Assembly (NCBI GenBank): GCA_965199745.1
Contig: CBDATB010000007.1
Location: 1 to 64,000 of the forward strand
From: CBDATB01 sp965199745
GTDB taxonomy: Bacteria > Bacteroidota > Bacteroidia > Cytophagales > Flammeovirgaceae
Length of the DNA: 64,000 nt
Direction: 5' to 3'
The notes under the pieces were generated by a model. It made no database searches. It was not told the origin of the DNA and saw only the letters and a program-made list of their open reading frames with translations. Below, piece by piece: positions 44,570-53,800 of the stretch. The translations under genes were made by a program, and so were the position numbers. Every line of letters starts with the position of its first letter. The stretch's first letter is position 1.

Positions 44570-45967
44570 TTAAAAAGCTGCATATTCTTCTTTGAAGATC
44601 ATTGCAAGAATATGTAAAGCTGCTTCCCTTCCGTCTAGTGCCGCTGTAACGGCTAAATCGGCACCTCGCACCGAATCGCCGCCGGCAAAAACACGTGGCT
44701 TAGAGGTTTCATTACGTTCGTTGGTTTTAATGGCACCCCACTTATCTATTTCGATACCATTTTTAGTGAGGAAAGTGAGTTTTTCATTATTAAAGCCCAA
44801 AGCCAGCACAATTACATCAGCTTCTAAAATATGTTCACTTCCAGCTACTTCTTCCAGCTTGCCTCTACCTGATTTCTCGTCCGTCATGGTATGTATACAC
44901 TTCATCCCGTAAATGTTGCCCGACTTGTCGGCAACAAAATTTTTGGGAGTGGTCATAAAAGTAAACTTCACACCTTCTTCCTTAGCTGCATAAACTTCTT
45001 TGGGACTGCCCGGCATATTTGCTTCGTCTCTTCTATACACGCAAGTTACTTCTTTAGCACCTTCACGCACAGAGGTACGTACACAATCCATAGCAGTATC
45101 GCCACCACCAATTACCAACACGCGCTTACCTTTCACCTGATACTTTCTGTCGTAGTTTTTAGCGTTAAGCTTTCGCTGAATATTGGTCAGAAAAGACCTT
45201 GCCATATAAATAGAATCTTGGTTGTAAGAATCACTACCTAATACTTTTCCGTCCATAGCACCGAGACCGATAAAAACCGCATGGTGTTTTGTATAAATTT
45301 TTTCAAAAGAAATATCTTTGCCAATCTCTACCCCCGTATGCAAGTCCATGCCTGCTTCAAGCAACCATTTAATTCTACGCTGTACCGACTTTTTTTCCAG
45401 CTTAAAATTTGGAATGCCATAAGTGAGTAGACCCCCTGCCAAGTCAGACTTTTCATACACGACGGGCTTGACCCCAGCACGTAGCAGAAAAGTTGCACAA
45501 GACAAACCCGCAGGACCTGAGCCAATAATAGCTACTTTTTTATTGCCGATAGTTTTTGAAAAATTAGGGCGAAGACCTTTATCAAAGGCATTTTCATTGA
45601 TAGCTACCTCAATAGCACCTATGGTAATAGCACCATGGCCATCATTAAGCGTGCAAGCACCCTCGCATAACCTGCTCTGCGGGCAAATGCGTCCTAAAAT
45701 TTCTGGATAGGGGGAAGTTTCGTTCGACATACTAAAAGCCGTATCGGGGTTTCTCTCGGCAATTAGCTTTAACCACTGTGGAATATTATTACCTAAAGGG
45801 CAACCTACTGCACTACAATAAGGATTACCACACTGAATACAACGGCTCGCTTGAGAGGCGGTTTCCTCTTCATCATAAATTAGGTTAATTTCTTCAAAAT
45901 TCTGAATACGCTCATTAGAGGGTTTCACATTAGGGTCAATACGCTCTATGTTGGTAAATTCATACAT
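44570..45967 (-). CDS. gltD: Glutamate synthase small subunit (NADPH, beta chain)
   Basis: A 465-residue flavin/iron-sulfur protein. The N-terminal cluster-binding cysteines are CIQCGNPYCSAVGCPLGN and a second set in CPQSRLCEGAC. FAD-binding GSGPAGLSCATFLL and NADPH-binding IGGGDTAMDCVRTSVREGA follow; the C terminus has AGGDSVRGADLAVTA. GltD transfers electrons from NADPH to the large subunit for glutamate formation from glutamine and 2-oxoglutarate. gltB is not adjacent, so it may be encoded elsewhere, or this GltD-like protein may pair with another partner. Confidence 0.92.
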   Translation of the reverse strand: MYEFTNIERIDPNVKPSNERIQNFEEINLIYDEEETASQASRCIQCGNPYCSAVGCPLGNNIPQWLKLIAERNPDTAFSMSNETSPYPEILGRICPQSRLCEGACTLNDGHGAITIGAIEVAINENAFDKGLRPNFSKTIGNKKVAIIGSGPAGLSCATFLLRAGVKPVVYEKSDLAGGLLTYGIPNFKLEKKSVQRRIKWLLEAGMDLHTGVEIGKDISFEKIYTKHHAVFIGLGAMDGKVLGSDSYNQDSIYMARSFLTNIQRKLNAKNYDRKYQVKGKRVLVIGGGDTAMDCVRTSVREGAKEVTCVYRRDEANMPGSPKEVYAAKEEGVKFTFMTTPKNFVADKSGNIYGMKCIHTMTDEKSGRGKLEEVAGSEHILEADVIVLALGFNNEKLTFLTKNGIEIDKWGAIKTNERNETSKPRVFAGGDSVRGADLAVTAALDGREAALHILAMIFKEEYAAF

Positions 45968-46016
45968 AAATAGGACAAAAATAACCGGTAAAGAATAAAA
46001 TATAAAATTAGGAACA

Positions 46017-46709
46017 CTATCTATTATTAAGCATTGCAGCCGTTTTGGCTAATCCTATACTGGCGACCTCTTCTATTAGGTGTAACTTGGGGCGTGGGGA
46101 TAATTCGGGCATATTCGGGTCAATAATGTAGGTAAGCGTTTCTGCACTTACATAATCAAGCAAACTTGCTGCAGGATGAACTAATAGTGAAGTACCTACT
46201 ACGATGAATATATCTGCTTTCGTGGTTTCTTTTATGGCAGCATCCATCATCGGTACAGGCTCACCAAACCAGACAATATGCGGACGCAGTTGCGAACCCA
46301 ACTCACAGAGATCACCTTCGTTAACTTCCCAGCCTTGTACGTCATAAATTAGGTTTGGGTCGCGAGTGCTACGAGCCTTGAAAAGCTCCCCATGTAGATG
46401 AATGATATGAGAAGATGCCGCTCGCTCGTGTAGATCATCTATATTTTGGGTAACGATAGTTACATCAAATTGTTCTTCTAATTCGGCTAATATTTTATGC
46501 CCGCGATTAGGCAGTGCTTGCAAAGCTTTTTTTCTGCGTTGGTTATAAAAATTTAGTACTAGCCACCTGTTTTTATACCAAGCCTCTAAAGTGGCTACTT
46601 CATTCACATCATGCCCTTCCCACAAGCCTCCAGAATCGCGAAAAGTAGCAATACCACTTTCTGCACTAATACCTGCACCTGACAGTACAACCAATTTCTT
46701 TTTTGCCAT
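46017..46709 (-). CDS. cobB: Sirtuin-type NAD-dependent deacylase without zinc cysteines
   Basis: A 230-residue Sir2-family deacylase. NAD-binding GAGISAESGIATFRDSGGLW, TQNIDDLHERA and the catalytic His106 in HLHGE are present. Tyr55 and Arg58 (FYNQRR) match the Y-x2-R pair that binds succinyl or malonyl lysine in class III sirtuins. The four zinc-binding cysteines are missing: the whole protein has one cysteine (Cys135), and the zinc-module region after HLHGELFKARS is cysteine-free apart from it. It likely removes acyl groups from lysines, with the fold stabilised in another way. Confidence 0.9.
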   Translation of the reverse strand: MAKKKLVVLSGAGISAESGIATFRDSGGLWEGHDVNEVATLEAWYKNRWLVLNFYNQRRKKALQALPNRGHKILAELEEQFDVTIVTQNIDDLHERAASSHIIHLHGELFKARSTRDPNLIYDVQGWEVNEGDLCELGSQLRPHIVWFGEPVPMMDAAIKETTKADIFIVVGTSLLVHPAASLLDYVSAETLTYIIDPNMPELSPRPKLHLIEEVASIGLAKTAAMLNNR

Positions 46710-46788
46710 AAACTTTACCTATTTTCTAGTTGTGAGTACTTAATTTTTAGCTAGAAACTAGCTGATTACCTGTTAAATTAAAGTGTTT

Positions 46789-46823
46789 TTGTTTCTTAAT
46801 ATCAAAAATCGTAAATACTTTTG
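46789..46823 (+). promoter_or_regulatory. Candidate promoter for menA
   Basis: TTG at 46789-46791 and TACTTTTG at 46816-46823 fit the Bacteroidota -33/-7 pattern, with a gap of 24 bp (a little long). The -7 box is 22 bp before the menA ATG, so the leader would be short. Confidence 0.4.
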
Positions 46824-46845
46824 ACAACCAGAGGTTAAACAGTTG

Positions 46846-47748
46846 ATGAATATGATTGAACACTGGATAAGTGCTATGCGCTTGCATACTTTGCCTTTGA
46901 CACTTTCGGGTGTTGGGATGGGTGGCTTTCTGGCAGCTTATCACGGGCAATTCCGCCTCAACGTCTTTGTCTTCTGCATCCTGACCACACTGCTACTGCA
47001 AATTCTCTCCAATCTTGCCAACGATTATGGCGACAGCGTTCACGGTGCCGATAGTAGTGAACGCCACGGTCCTCAACGAGCCGTACAACAAGGATATATC
47101 AGTCTACAGAGTATGAAACATGCTATTTACCTATTTAGTTTATTGGCGTTGGCATCGGGTTTATGCTTGCTTTATGTGGCTTTGGGCTGGCAAGTTAAAG
47201 CTTTTGCCACTTTTTTGAGTTTAGGTATTTTGGCAATTATTGCCGCTATTACTTATACTTCTGGCCCGAAGCCCTATGGTTATGTAGGTCTGGGCGATTT
47301 GTCAGTCGTATTGTTTTTTGGTTGGTTAGCGGTTTTGGGCGTTTATTTTTTATGTACTCAATACCTCACAGACTTTAGTTTGTTCCTACCTGCTACCTCT
47401 TGTGGCTTATTTGCTGCTGCCGTATTGAATGTTAATAATATACGAGACATTGAATCTGACCGAAAGGCAGGGAAAAAGTCAATACCCGTCAGAATAGGTA
47501 GAAAGTGGTCCGTAGCATATCATTGGCTGTTATTAGTGGGTGGCTTAGCTTGCGCTTTAATATTTACCTTAGTTCATTTCGAGGATATCTCGCAGTTATC
47601 TTTTTTAGTTTGCATACCTTTAATAGCCGAAAACGGGTGGGCAGTTAGTAGCATTCAGCAACCTAGTAAGCTAGATGCTTATTTAAAACGAATGGCCTTA
47701 ATAAGTTTATTATTCGTAGTTTCTTTTGGTGTTGGATTGGTTTGGTAG
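46846..47748 (+). CDS. menA: 1,4-dihydroxy-2-naphthoate polyprenyltransferase
   Basis: UbiA-family membrane prenyltransferase, about 300 residues and eight or nine helices. The first Asp-rich site is NLANDYGDSVHGADSSER, the second NVNNIRDIESDRKAGKK. It attaches the polyprenyl tail to dihydroxynaphthoate in menaquinone synthesis. ATG at 46846 is preferred over a TTG three bases earlier. No other men gene is nearby. Confidence 0.93.
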   Translation: MNMIEHWISAMRLHTLPLTLSGVGMGGFLAAYHGQFRLNVFVFCILTTLLLQILSNLANDYGDSVHGADSSERHGPQRAVQQGYISLQSMKHAIYLFSLLALASGLCLLYVALGWQVKAFATFLSLGILAIIAAITYTSGPKPYGYVGLGDLSVVLFFGWLAVLGVYFLCTQYLTDFSLFLPATSCGLFAAAVLNVNNIRDIESDRKAGKKSIPVRIGRKWSVAYHWLLLVGGLACALIFTLVHFEDISQLSFLVCIPLIAENGWAVSSIQQPSKLDAYLKRMALISLLFVVSFGVGLVW

Positions 47749-47826
47749 CGTTATTTTTGTAATGTTTGTATTTTTTGGTCATTTATGTGTTTTGTTTTGA
47801 AAGCCTCAGATTTAATATGTGAACTA

Positions 47827-47849
47827 CCTCTAAACTAAAGATTTAGAGG
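47827..47849. repeat. Left subterminal hairpin of the IS605-type relic
   Basis: CCTCTAAA and TTTAGAGG form a perfect 8-bp stem around the loop CTAAAGA. It is at the tnpB 3' side, the end that in IS605 elements also encodes the 3' portion of the TnpB guide RNA. Confidence 0.7.
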
Positions 47850-47854
47850 CTTCA

Positions 47855-47880
47855 AAGCCCGTAAGGGCTTATCTTTTTTT
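47855..47880 (+). terminator. Hairpin followed by T tract, possible terminator after menA
   Basis: AAGCCC-GTAA-GGGCTT is a perfect 6-bp stem with a 4-base loop, followed by ATC and seven T on the plus strand. It would work as an intrinsic terminator for menA, about 107 bp after its stop. It overlaps the 3' end of the tnpB relic, so it may be part of the element. Confidence 0.55.
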
Positions 47881-48507
47881 CTGCTTCACAGAGCCACGAC
47901 TACCTACAAAGTTTGCACCCTGCGAACCCGACAATGTACTCTCCACAGACGTTGATTCGGACAGTCCCTGCCCTATTTTCTCTAATCCAAACGCTTTGAT
48001 ATTCCTCGCTGCGTTCACATCTCTATCATGCTTGGTTTTACAACACTCACACGTCCACTCTCTATCACTCAATTTCATATCCTCTTTCTTCCACCCACAT
48101 ACATGGCATCGCTTACTACTGGGTTCAAACCTACCTATCTCTATTAAGTGGATACCATACCACTCACATTTGTACTTCAATACCTCAAAAAACTTACCCA
48201 TCCCTACATCTGCTAAATGACCTGCCAAACGCTTGTTTCTCATCATTCCCTTCACATGCAAATCCTCTATACATATTGTACGCACTTGGTTATCGTGCGT
48301 CAATTCATCTGTGATTTTATGGATATAGTCTCATCGATGATTCGCTATTTTTTCATGTAGCCTCGCTATCTTTAATCTACTCTTATCTCTGTTGCTACTA
48401 TTGATCTTTCGTTTTGTCCCATCTTCATTTTCTATCCACACTCGCTTTTTACGGCTATGCCATTTTTGTAGCTTTGCCAACTTCTTTAATGACTTCTCTA
48501 AATATGG
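47869..48507 (-). pseudogene. TnpB (OrfB, RuvC/zinc-ribbon) 3' fragment
   Basis: The frame can be followed from 48507 (PYLEKSLKKLAKLQ) to the stop at 47869, with an in-frame TGA at 48331-48333 (after the Arg of ARLHEKIANHR). The C-terminal part has RuvC-II IEDLHVKG, the zinc ribbon C-x2-C ... C-x2-C (CHVCGW, CECCKTK) and RuvC-III DRDVNAARN. The N-terminal wedge/REC region and the RuvC-I aspartate are missing, so no RNA-guided nuclease can be made. Confidence 0.85.
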
Positions 48508-48696
48508 AAACCGACAAAGACCATATCCATCTGCTTATCAATAGCAAACCTACACTTTAACCCCTCTCTATCGTCAAACGGCCTAAAAAAGCACTTTTGG
48601 AAAGAGCATACATTTTGGACTGATGGCTATTTTGTATCTTCTGTAGGTAACGCTTCTATCGATACCATTCAAAAGTACATCCAACAGCAAGGCTAA
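48504..48696 (+). pseudogene. TnpA (Y1 transposase, IS200 type) 3' fragment
   Basis: Pieces in different frames match IS200-type TnpA: METDKDHIHLLINSKP at 48504, then PLSIVKRPKK, then KKHFWKEHTFWTDGYFVSS and the C-terminal SIDTIQKYIQQQ ending at 48696. At least two frameshifts separate them, and the N-terminal part with its HUH partner is gone. The catalytic Tyr region near IQKYIQQQ survives in the last frame. Confidence 0.75.
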
Positions 48697-48718
48697 TGCC
48701 TTGCTTGTTTGCATTCAT

Positions 48719-48741
48719 CCACTAAGCTAAAGACTTACTGG
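48719..48741. repeat. Right subterminal hairpin of the IS605-type relic
   Basis: CCACTAAG and CTTACTGG form a stem with one internal mismatch around the loop CTAAAGA, the same loop as in the left hairpin. It lies about 22 bp beyond the tnpA stop. Confidence 0.65.
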
Positions 48742-48790
48742 TTTTTTGCAAATTTTTTTTTAAATAATTTAAATTGAATTTTTTGATTTT

Positions 48791-48975
48791 TCGTTTTGTT
48801 ACACTTTTCGTTTTGCTGAATATAGATATAAGGTTGGTATTGCAAAAAATGTTAAGCAAAGACTGAGTTTTATAGAGAAATAGAATCAGAAGTGCATAAA
48901 CACTTTAAGGCAAATTATGGGTGGGTAGATGCAGAATTAAAAAAAAATAGTCAAGAAAATAAAATCTTTGATTAG
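48791..48975 (+). pseudogene. Broken GIY-YIG/T5orf172 (MUG113)-like domain fragment
   Basis: Two open stretches in different frames read together as one small domain: FCYTFRFAEYRYKVGIAKNV and KQRLSFIEK, then after a frameshift EFYREIESEVHKHFKANYGW and VDAELKKN. The YK-[IV]-GI-[AS]-KN-x2-QRL pattern followed by E-x-x-[LV]-H-K-x-F is that of GIY-YIG-like T5orf172 proteins. There is no start codon of quality and the reading frame is broken. It lies between the IS605 relic and the tmRNA gene. Confidence 0.4.
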
Positions 48976-49015
48976 AGAACATAACAAATAAAAAATTTTA
49001 TATGTGAGGTTAAGA

Positions 49016-49430
49016 TGGTGGAGTCGCAGGGATTCGAACCCTGGTCCAGTGCAGGCAACCGACATATCTTCTACATGCTTAGTGGCTTTTGAATTGTCGG
49101 AAAAAAGCAGGCAAGCAACGGCCAAAACTTTATTTCTTAGCTGCTAAAATTTCGCTTGAGAGCTACAGCACACTCTTTTAGCTAGTATCGTAGTCTGACA
49201 CCTCGTATACCCACCGCACAATACGGACAGCGAGCGAGATGATGGCCGCGAGTGCCTAGCACTCACACTTTAAACCTATTTAATCAAACAACTCCGTTGT
49301 CGGACTAGGCAGCCATGGCGTAGTTAGATTCGCCGATTGATAGTCTAAAAGCATTTTTTACGGATGTAGCTTTCAACACCCGGCATGCTTACATATGCAA
49401 TCACACAACCTGTCAATTCCAGTCGACCCC
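49016..49430 (-). ncRNA. ssrA: Transfer-messenger RNA (tmRNA)
   Basis: The 5' end GGGGTCG (from 49430) pairs over seven bases (with one G-U) with CGACTCC next to the encoded 3' ACCA end (49016). The T-arm GGTTCGAATCC is close to the 3' end. The tag reading frame (49334 down to 49305) is GGC GAA TCT AAC TAC GCC ATG GCT GCC TAG, giving GESNYAMAA, a Bacteroidota-style variant of GENNYALAA with the degradation signal AMAA. The length of about 415 nt is normal for a one-piece tmRNA. It rescues stalled ribosomes with SmpB. Confidence 0.96.
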
Positions 49431-49498
49431 ATAAAAAATTATCAGAGAACGAAAAAGGACGAAGTTAAGGTTTTTTTTGAAAAAAAACAAGTACAAAA

Positions 49499-50539
49499 CT
49501 ATTCCCATCCTACATTATCAAATATTTCTACTGATTTGGTATTATATTCACCCAAAAGGGCAAAGTCAATAGTATCAGCCTTAAAATTACCCCATTTTTG
49601 CAACAGTGGCGGCCATTTCACATTCGGATTAACAGGGTATTCATAATTGGCAGTAGACAATTTTGTCTGTGCCTCTTGATCAGTCATAAACTCAATCAAA
49701 CGGACGGCATTTTCTTTGTTCGGTGCATTTGCCGTAACAGCTATGCCGCTCACGTTAATATGAGTACCCTTACCTTCCTGATCGGGGAAAAAAATTGCTA
49801 TTTTTTCTCCCACTACTTTTTCTTCGGGTTTGTCCGAACCCAATAATTTACCTAAATAGTAAGTATTCACGAGGGCTAGTTCACCCTGTCCGGCAACAAT
49901 AGCTTTCATTTGGTCTCTATCATTTCCTTTGGGATTTCTCGCCATATTGGCTACCACTCCTGACGTCCAACGAGTAGCAAACTCTTCGCCATAATTTGCT
50001 ATCATAGCAGCCAATAGGGACTGATTATAAATATTTGCGGAAGAACGCACGAGTATTTTGCCCTTCCAAACCCGATCGGTCAAAGCCTGATAATTAGATA
50101 ATTGCTCGGGTTGTATTTTTTGTTTATCATAAGCAATAATCCTTGCGCGAGTGCTAATGGCGAACCATTGGCTATCTTTATCGCGAAATTTTTCGGGAAC
50201 ATGCTGCGCTATCACTTGTGAAGAAACAGCTTGTAGCAGTCCTTTCTGCTTGGCCCTGTACAGCCTGCCGGCATCTACGGTAATTAATATATCGGCAGGA
50301 GAATCTTTTCCCTCCATTTCAAGTTTTTGGATTAGCTCGTCAGCACCAGCCGTGATGACATTAACGTGTATACCTGTTTTTTGCTCAAAAAGTGTAAACA
50401 AAGATTTATCCGTATCATAATGTCGATGTGTATAAACGTTTACTTGTTCTTTGTTTTTTTCTGAAGGTTTTTTAGTACATGTTACAAAAACAAATAACAA
50501 AAAACACAGTAAAGCCGATAGTAGATTTTTCATCTTCAT
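49499..50539 (-). CDS. Fe(III)-type ABC transporter substrate-binding lipoprotein (FutA/FbpA family)
   Basis: A 346-residue binding protein with a lipoprotein signal (LLFVFVTC, Cys after VFVT). The mature start VNVYTHRHYDTDKSLFTLFE matches ferric-iron binding proteins of the FutA/IdiA group; NTYYLGKLL near residue 240 supplies the paired tyrosines that bind iron. Its permease and ATPase are not adjacent. Faces away from the large T9SS cargo gene. Confidence 0.88.
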   Translation of the reverse strand: MKMKNLLSALLCFLLFVFVTCTKKPSEKNKEQVNVYTHRHYDTDKSLFTLFEQKTGIHVNVITAGADELIQKLEMEGKDSPADILITVDAGRLYRAKQKGLLQAVSSQVIAQHVPEKFRDKDSQWFAISTRARIIAYDKQKIQPEQLSNYQALTDRVWKGKILVRSSANIYNQSLLAAMIANYGEEFATRWTSGVVANMARNPKGNDRDQMKAIVAGQGELALVNTYYLGKLLGSDKPEEKVVGEKIAIFFPDQEGKGTHINVSGIAVTANAPNKENAVRLIEFMTDQEAQTKLSTANYEYPVNPNVKWPPLLQKWGNFKADTIDFALLGEYNTKSVEIFDNVGWE

Positions 50540-50842
50540 CAGTAATTTTAAAATTTAATTAATAAAAGTGTAAGCAATGCCCGACACAAGACAGGCAAAG
50601 CTAGAGAAATATTCTCCCATTACAAAAGAAAATATCTTTTTGGGAAGATCATCAAGTGAGCAAGTTTACAAGTTATCGTCTTAAAAAATTGTTTGTGATA
50701 AACTTTAGTGTTATATACGTATAAAACAGGAAACATTTTTGTGGTTTTTTAAAACTTCACGAACTATCTTAGCAGCTTTGCGGTTGGTACGAAGGTAGAA
50801 AAATACAAAAAATTCACTTCATTTAATCTCAACTAAAAAATT
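50540..50842. promoter_or_regulatory. Divergent intergenic region between the iron-binding protein and the T9SS cargo gene
   Basis: 303 bp, AT-rich, with upstream regions for both genes. A 10-bp palindrome TATACGTATA lies at 50714-50723 and could be a regulator site. No TAnnTTTG box of quality was found, and no small gene. Confidence 0.3.
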
Positions 50843-53800
50843 ATGCAAAAAACATCGTCTATAATGGCTTTTGCTGCTATACTTTGCTTGTGCATAAGCT
50901 GGGGCATAGTCCAAAATTATCGTGAGGAACAAGCAGCTAACCAAATACAAAATAAAAAAGCCTATACACCAGGGGAACTCCGGAAACAGGAAATAGCAAA
51001 AAAGAGGGTAAGAAAGCAACAGGGTTATGCAAAAATGGATCAACCAAATGAATTTGCTAAATACCACGGCAGCATACGCACTCGCGAAGGTAGGTCTGCT
51101 CCTGAATATACAGCCAACTACAAACTCCGTACACTGGCTTTAGCTAGAAAACATGCGCAGCAATTTCATGCTAACGCAAAAACCCAACAACTTAATTGGA
51201 TAGAACGCGGTCCTGGTAATGTGCCGGGCAGAACGAGAGGTGTACTGGTAGACCCGGCAGATACCGATGCTAACACTTGGTTGGTAGGCTCAGTAAGCGG
51301 AGGCATCTGGAAAACGACAGATGCCGGACAAAGCTGGACAAATAAAACCCCTGATTTACCTAACTTATCTACTAGTACGCTGGCTACATCAGCAGCTGCC
51401 CCCAACATCATTTACGCTGGCACGGGAGAGGGTTTTTTTAATACCGATGCCGTTGCAGGAGATGGCATTTTTAAATCAATCGACCGGGGCGAAACTTGGA
51501 CACAGCTCAGCAACACAGTACACAATACTTACTTTGGCTATGTCAACAGAATTGTTGTTGATCCGAATAACCCGGATATTGTTATCGCCTGTACACAATC
51601 CAGCGAAGGAGCTGATGAAAACGGCAACTCCTCGTTTATTGCCAGATCGGTAGATGGAGGCAATACCTGGGCAGAAATCTATGCCAGTAAACATAGAATA
51701 CAGCACATTGTAGTGAAGCCCGAAAACTTTAATATTCAATATGCTACTGTAAACAGCCAAGGTATACTCAAATCCGTTGATGCCGGACAAACATGGTCGA
51801 TGTCTTCGGCTGGTTTAACATCGAGAGGGAGAATAGAACTCGCCATTTCACCAGTCAATCCTTCTTATGTTTATGCAAGCGCGCAAGGAACTCTCTCTGG
51901 AAATAGATCAGATTTATTTCTTTCTACTGATGAGGGAGCAAACTGGCGACTCGTTAGGGGGGAAAACAGCAGTACCAATGTAGATTGGCTCGCCGGACAG
52001 GGCTGGTATAATAATACCATCATCGCGCATCCTTATGATGAAAATATTGTTTATGTGGGCGGGGTTAATCTTTGGAAAATAACCGTAGACACTACGCAAG
52101 ACTTTTCAAATACCTATAGCTTTGGTCAAGTTACTGGCGTGGACCTACCCAGCGATTTGTTTTTTCTGGTAGAGTTTGTGACCGGATCAGGAAACCGCAC
52201 TGTTTCTTTGGGAGAAGCCGCACTCGGTAATTTCTCCACTATAGAAATTAGAGCTGGTAGTGGTAGAAGTCAGAGAGCACACAGATTTACTGTGAACGGA
52301 CAGGGTTCTGGAGTAGCAATCGGAGATTATCAGTATGCTGATTATGTAGATGTACCTTTTGAGGTATGGGATACAGACAACAACCGTCAGTTAATGATTT
52401 CTTTCCGAGATCAGCAAGAAGACGGGGGCTACGAACTTTCACAACAGGGAAGAGAGTATATATCGATTAGTACACTTGATTATAACCCAAGCACTCCGAA
52501 TGAGAATATTGCAAAAAATGGAGGACTACAACATGAAATGATGTACTTTGTATGGCCCAGGCTCAATCAAGGACAAACTTGGGATTCCAACAATTTACCA
52601 AGCCTGTTTTTACGCATTAATTGGTTGGGTGAAAAAAATCTTCCGGGCCGCGGCGGAATTACAGAAAATATGACGGATGCTTATCAGGAATTTTCAAAAA
52701 AAAATTCGGGATTCATTAGCCAGCAACACCCCGACCACCACAACTTAGTAGCTATTAAAGTAAATCAAGCAGCTGAAACCTTCAAAATACTCAATGCCAA
52801 TGACGGGGGGATTTTCATATCAAATACTAGTACAAATCCGGGCTTTAATGATGGCGACTGGCAACCTACTGCCAACGGGTATAATACTACACAATTTTAC
52901 GGGGCAGATAAAAAGCCAGGGGCTAACGAATATATTGGTGGAGCACAGGATAACGGAACTTGGCGCTCTCCTACTTCTCAGATAGCTGGCAGTAATTCGG
53001 ATTATGTATTCAGTATTTCCGGAGATGGCTTTGAAGTGTTATGGCACAGCCGTGATGCCAATAAAATCATCGGCAGCAAACAAAATAATGGTTTTTTTAG
53101 AACACTAAATGGAGGGATTACTTGGCAAAGTGCTGTCAATGGCCTACAAAATGACGGTCCTTTCATTTCAAGGCTTGCTAATGCTCGCGCAAACCCCGAT
53201 CTTATCTTTGCTATTGGCAGAAGTGGTGTCTACCGCTCGGAAGATTTTGGCGGGCGGTGGACACTGGCGGCTATTCCCAGCCGATGGAATGCTAGCGACA
53301 TAGAGGTTTCTGAAGCAAATACCAACATAGTTTGGGGTGGCGGAGGCATGTCGCAAACTCTCAATCTCTTTGTTTCTACCGATGCCGGTCTCACCTTTAA
53401 TGCTACTAAAAATTTTACAAATGATTTCGGAAACATCTCGGCGATTGGTACGCACCCTACTCAAGCTAATACGGCTTATGCGCTCTTTTCTTTTGCTAAT
53501 TCGCCAAAAGTATTGCGTACCACAGATTTAGGGCAAAGTTGGGAAGATATATCAGGTTTTAGTACTAATACTTATGATAGCGGAACGAGCAGCAATGGTT
53601 TCCCCGATGTAGCTGTGTATTCGCTATTGGTGATGCCACACGACACGAATATGATTTGGGTCGGCAGCGAAATAGGCATTATAGAGTCTACTGATAATGG
53701 GCAAACGTGGGCATTACAAAATAGCAATTTACCTAGTGTTTCAGTTTGGGAGCTAAAAATTCAGGATCAGGAAGTGATTGCTGCCACACATGGAAGAGGC

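Larger units (their letters stand above)
47827..48741. mobile_element. Degenerate IS200/IS605-family element
   Basis: About 0.9 kb bounded by subterminal hairpins that share the same 7-base loop CTAAAGA at both ends. Inside are the 3' part of a tnpB on the minus strand and the 3' part of a tnpA on the plus strand, meeting near 48505. An internal deletion seems to have removed the 5' ends of both divergent genes. Typical of IS605-type elements: single-strand transposition, hairpin ends, no inverted repeats. Not active by itself. Confidence 0.75.

Noticed and set aside
47855..47880. Short repeats near 47.8 kb as a CRISPR array
   Set aside because: Only two hairpins with a shared loop occur, at the two ends of an IS605-type element; no repeated units with spacers anywhere in the window.
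51321..51653. 110-codon frame within the T9SS cargo gene
   Set aside because: Out-of-frame shadow of the repeat-rich gene.
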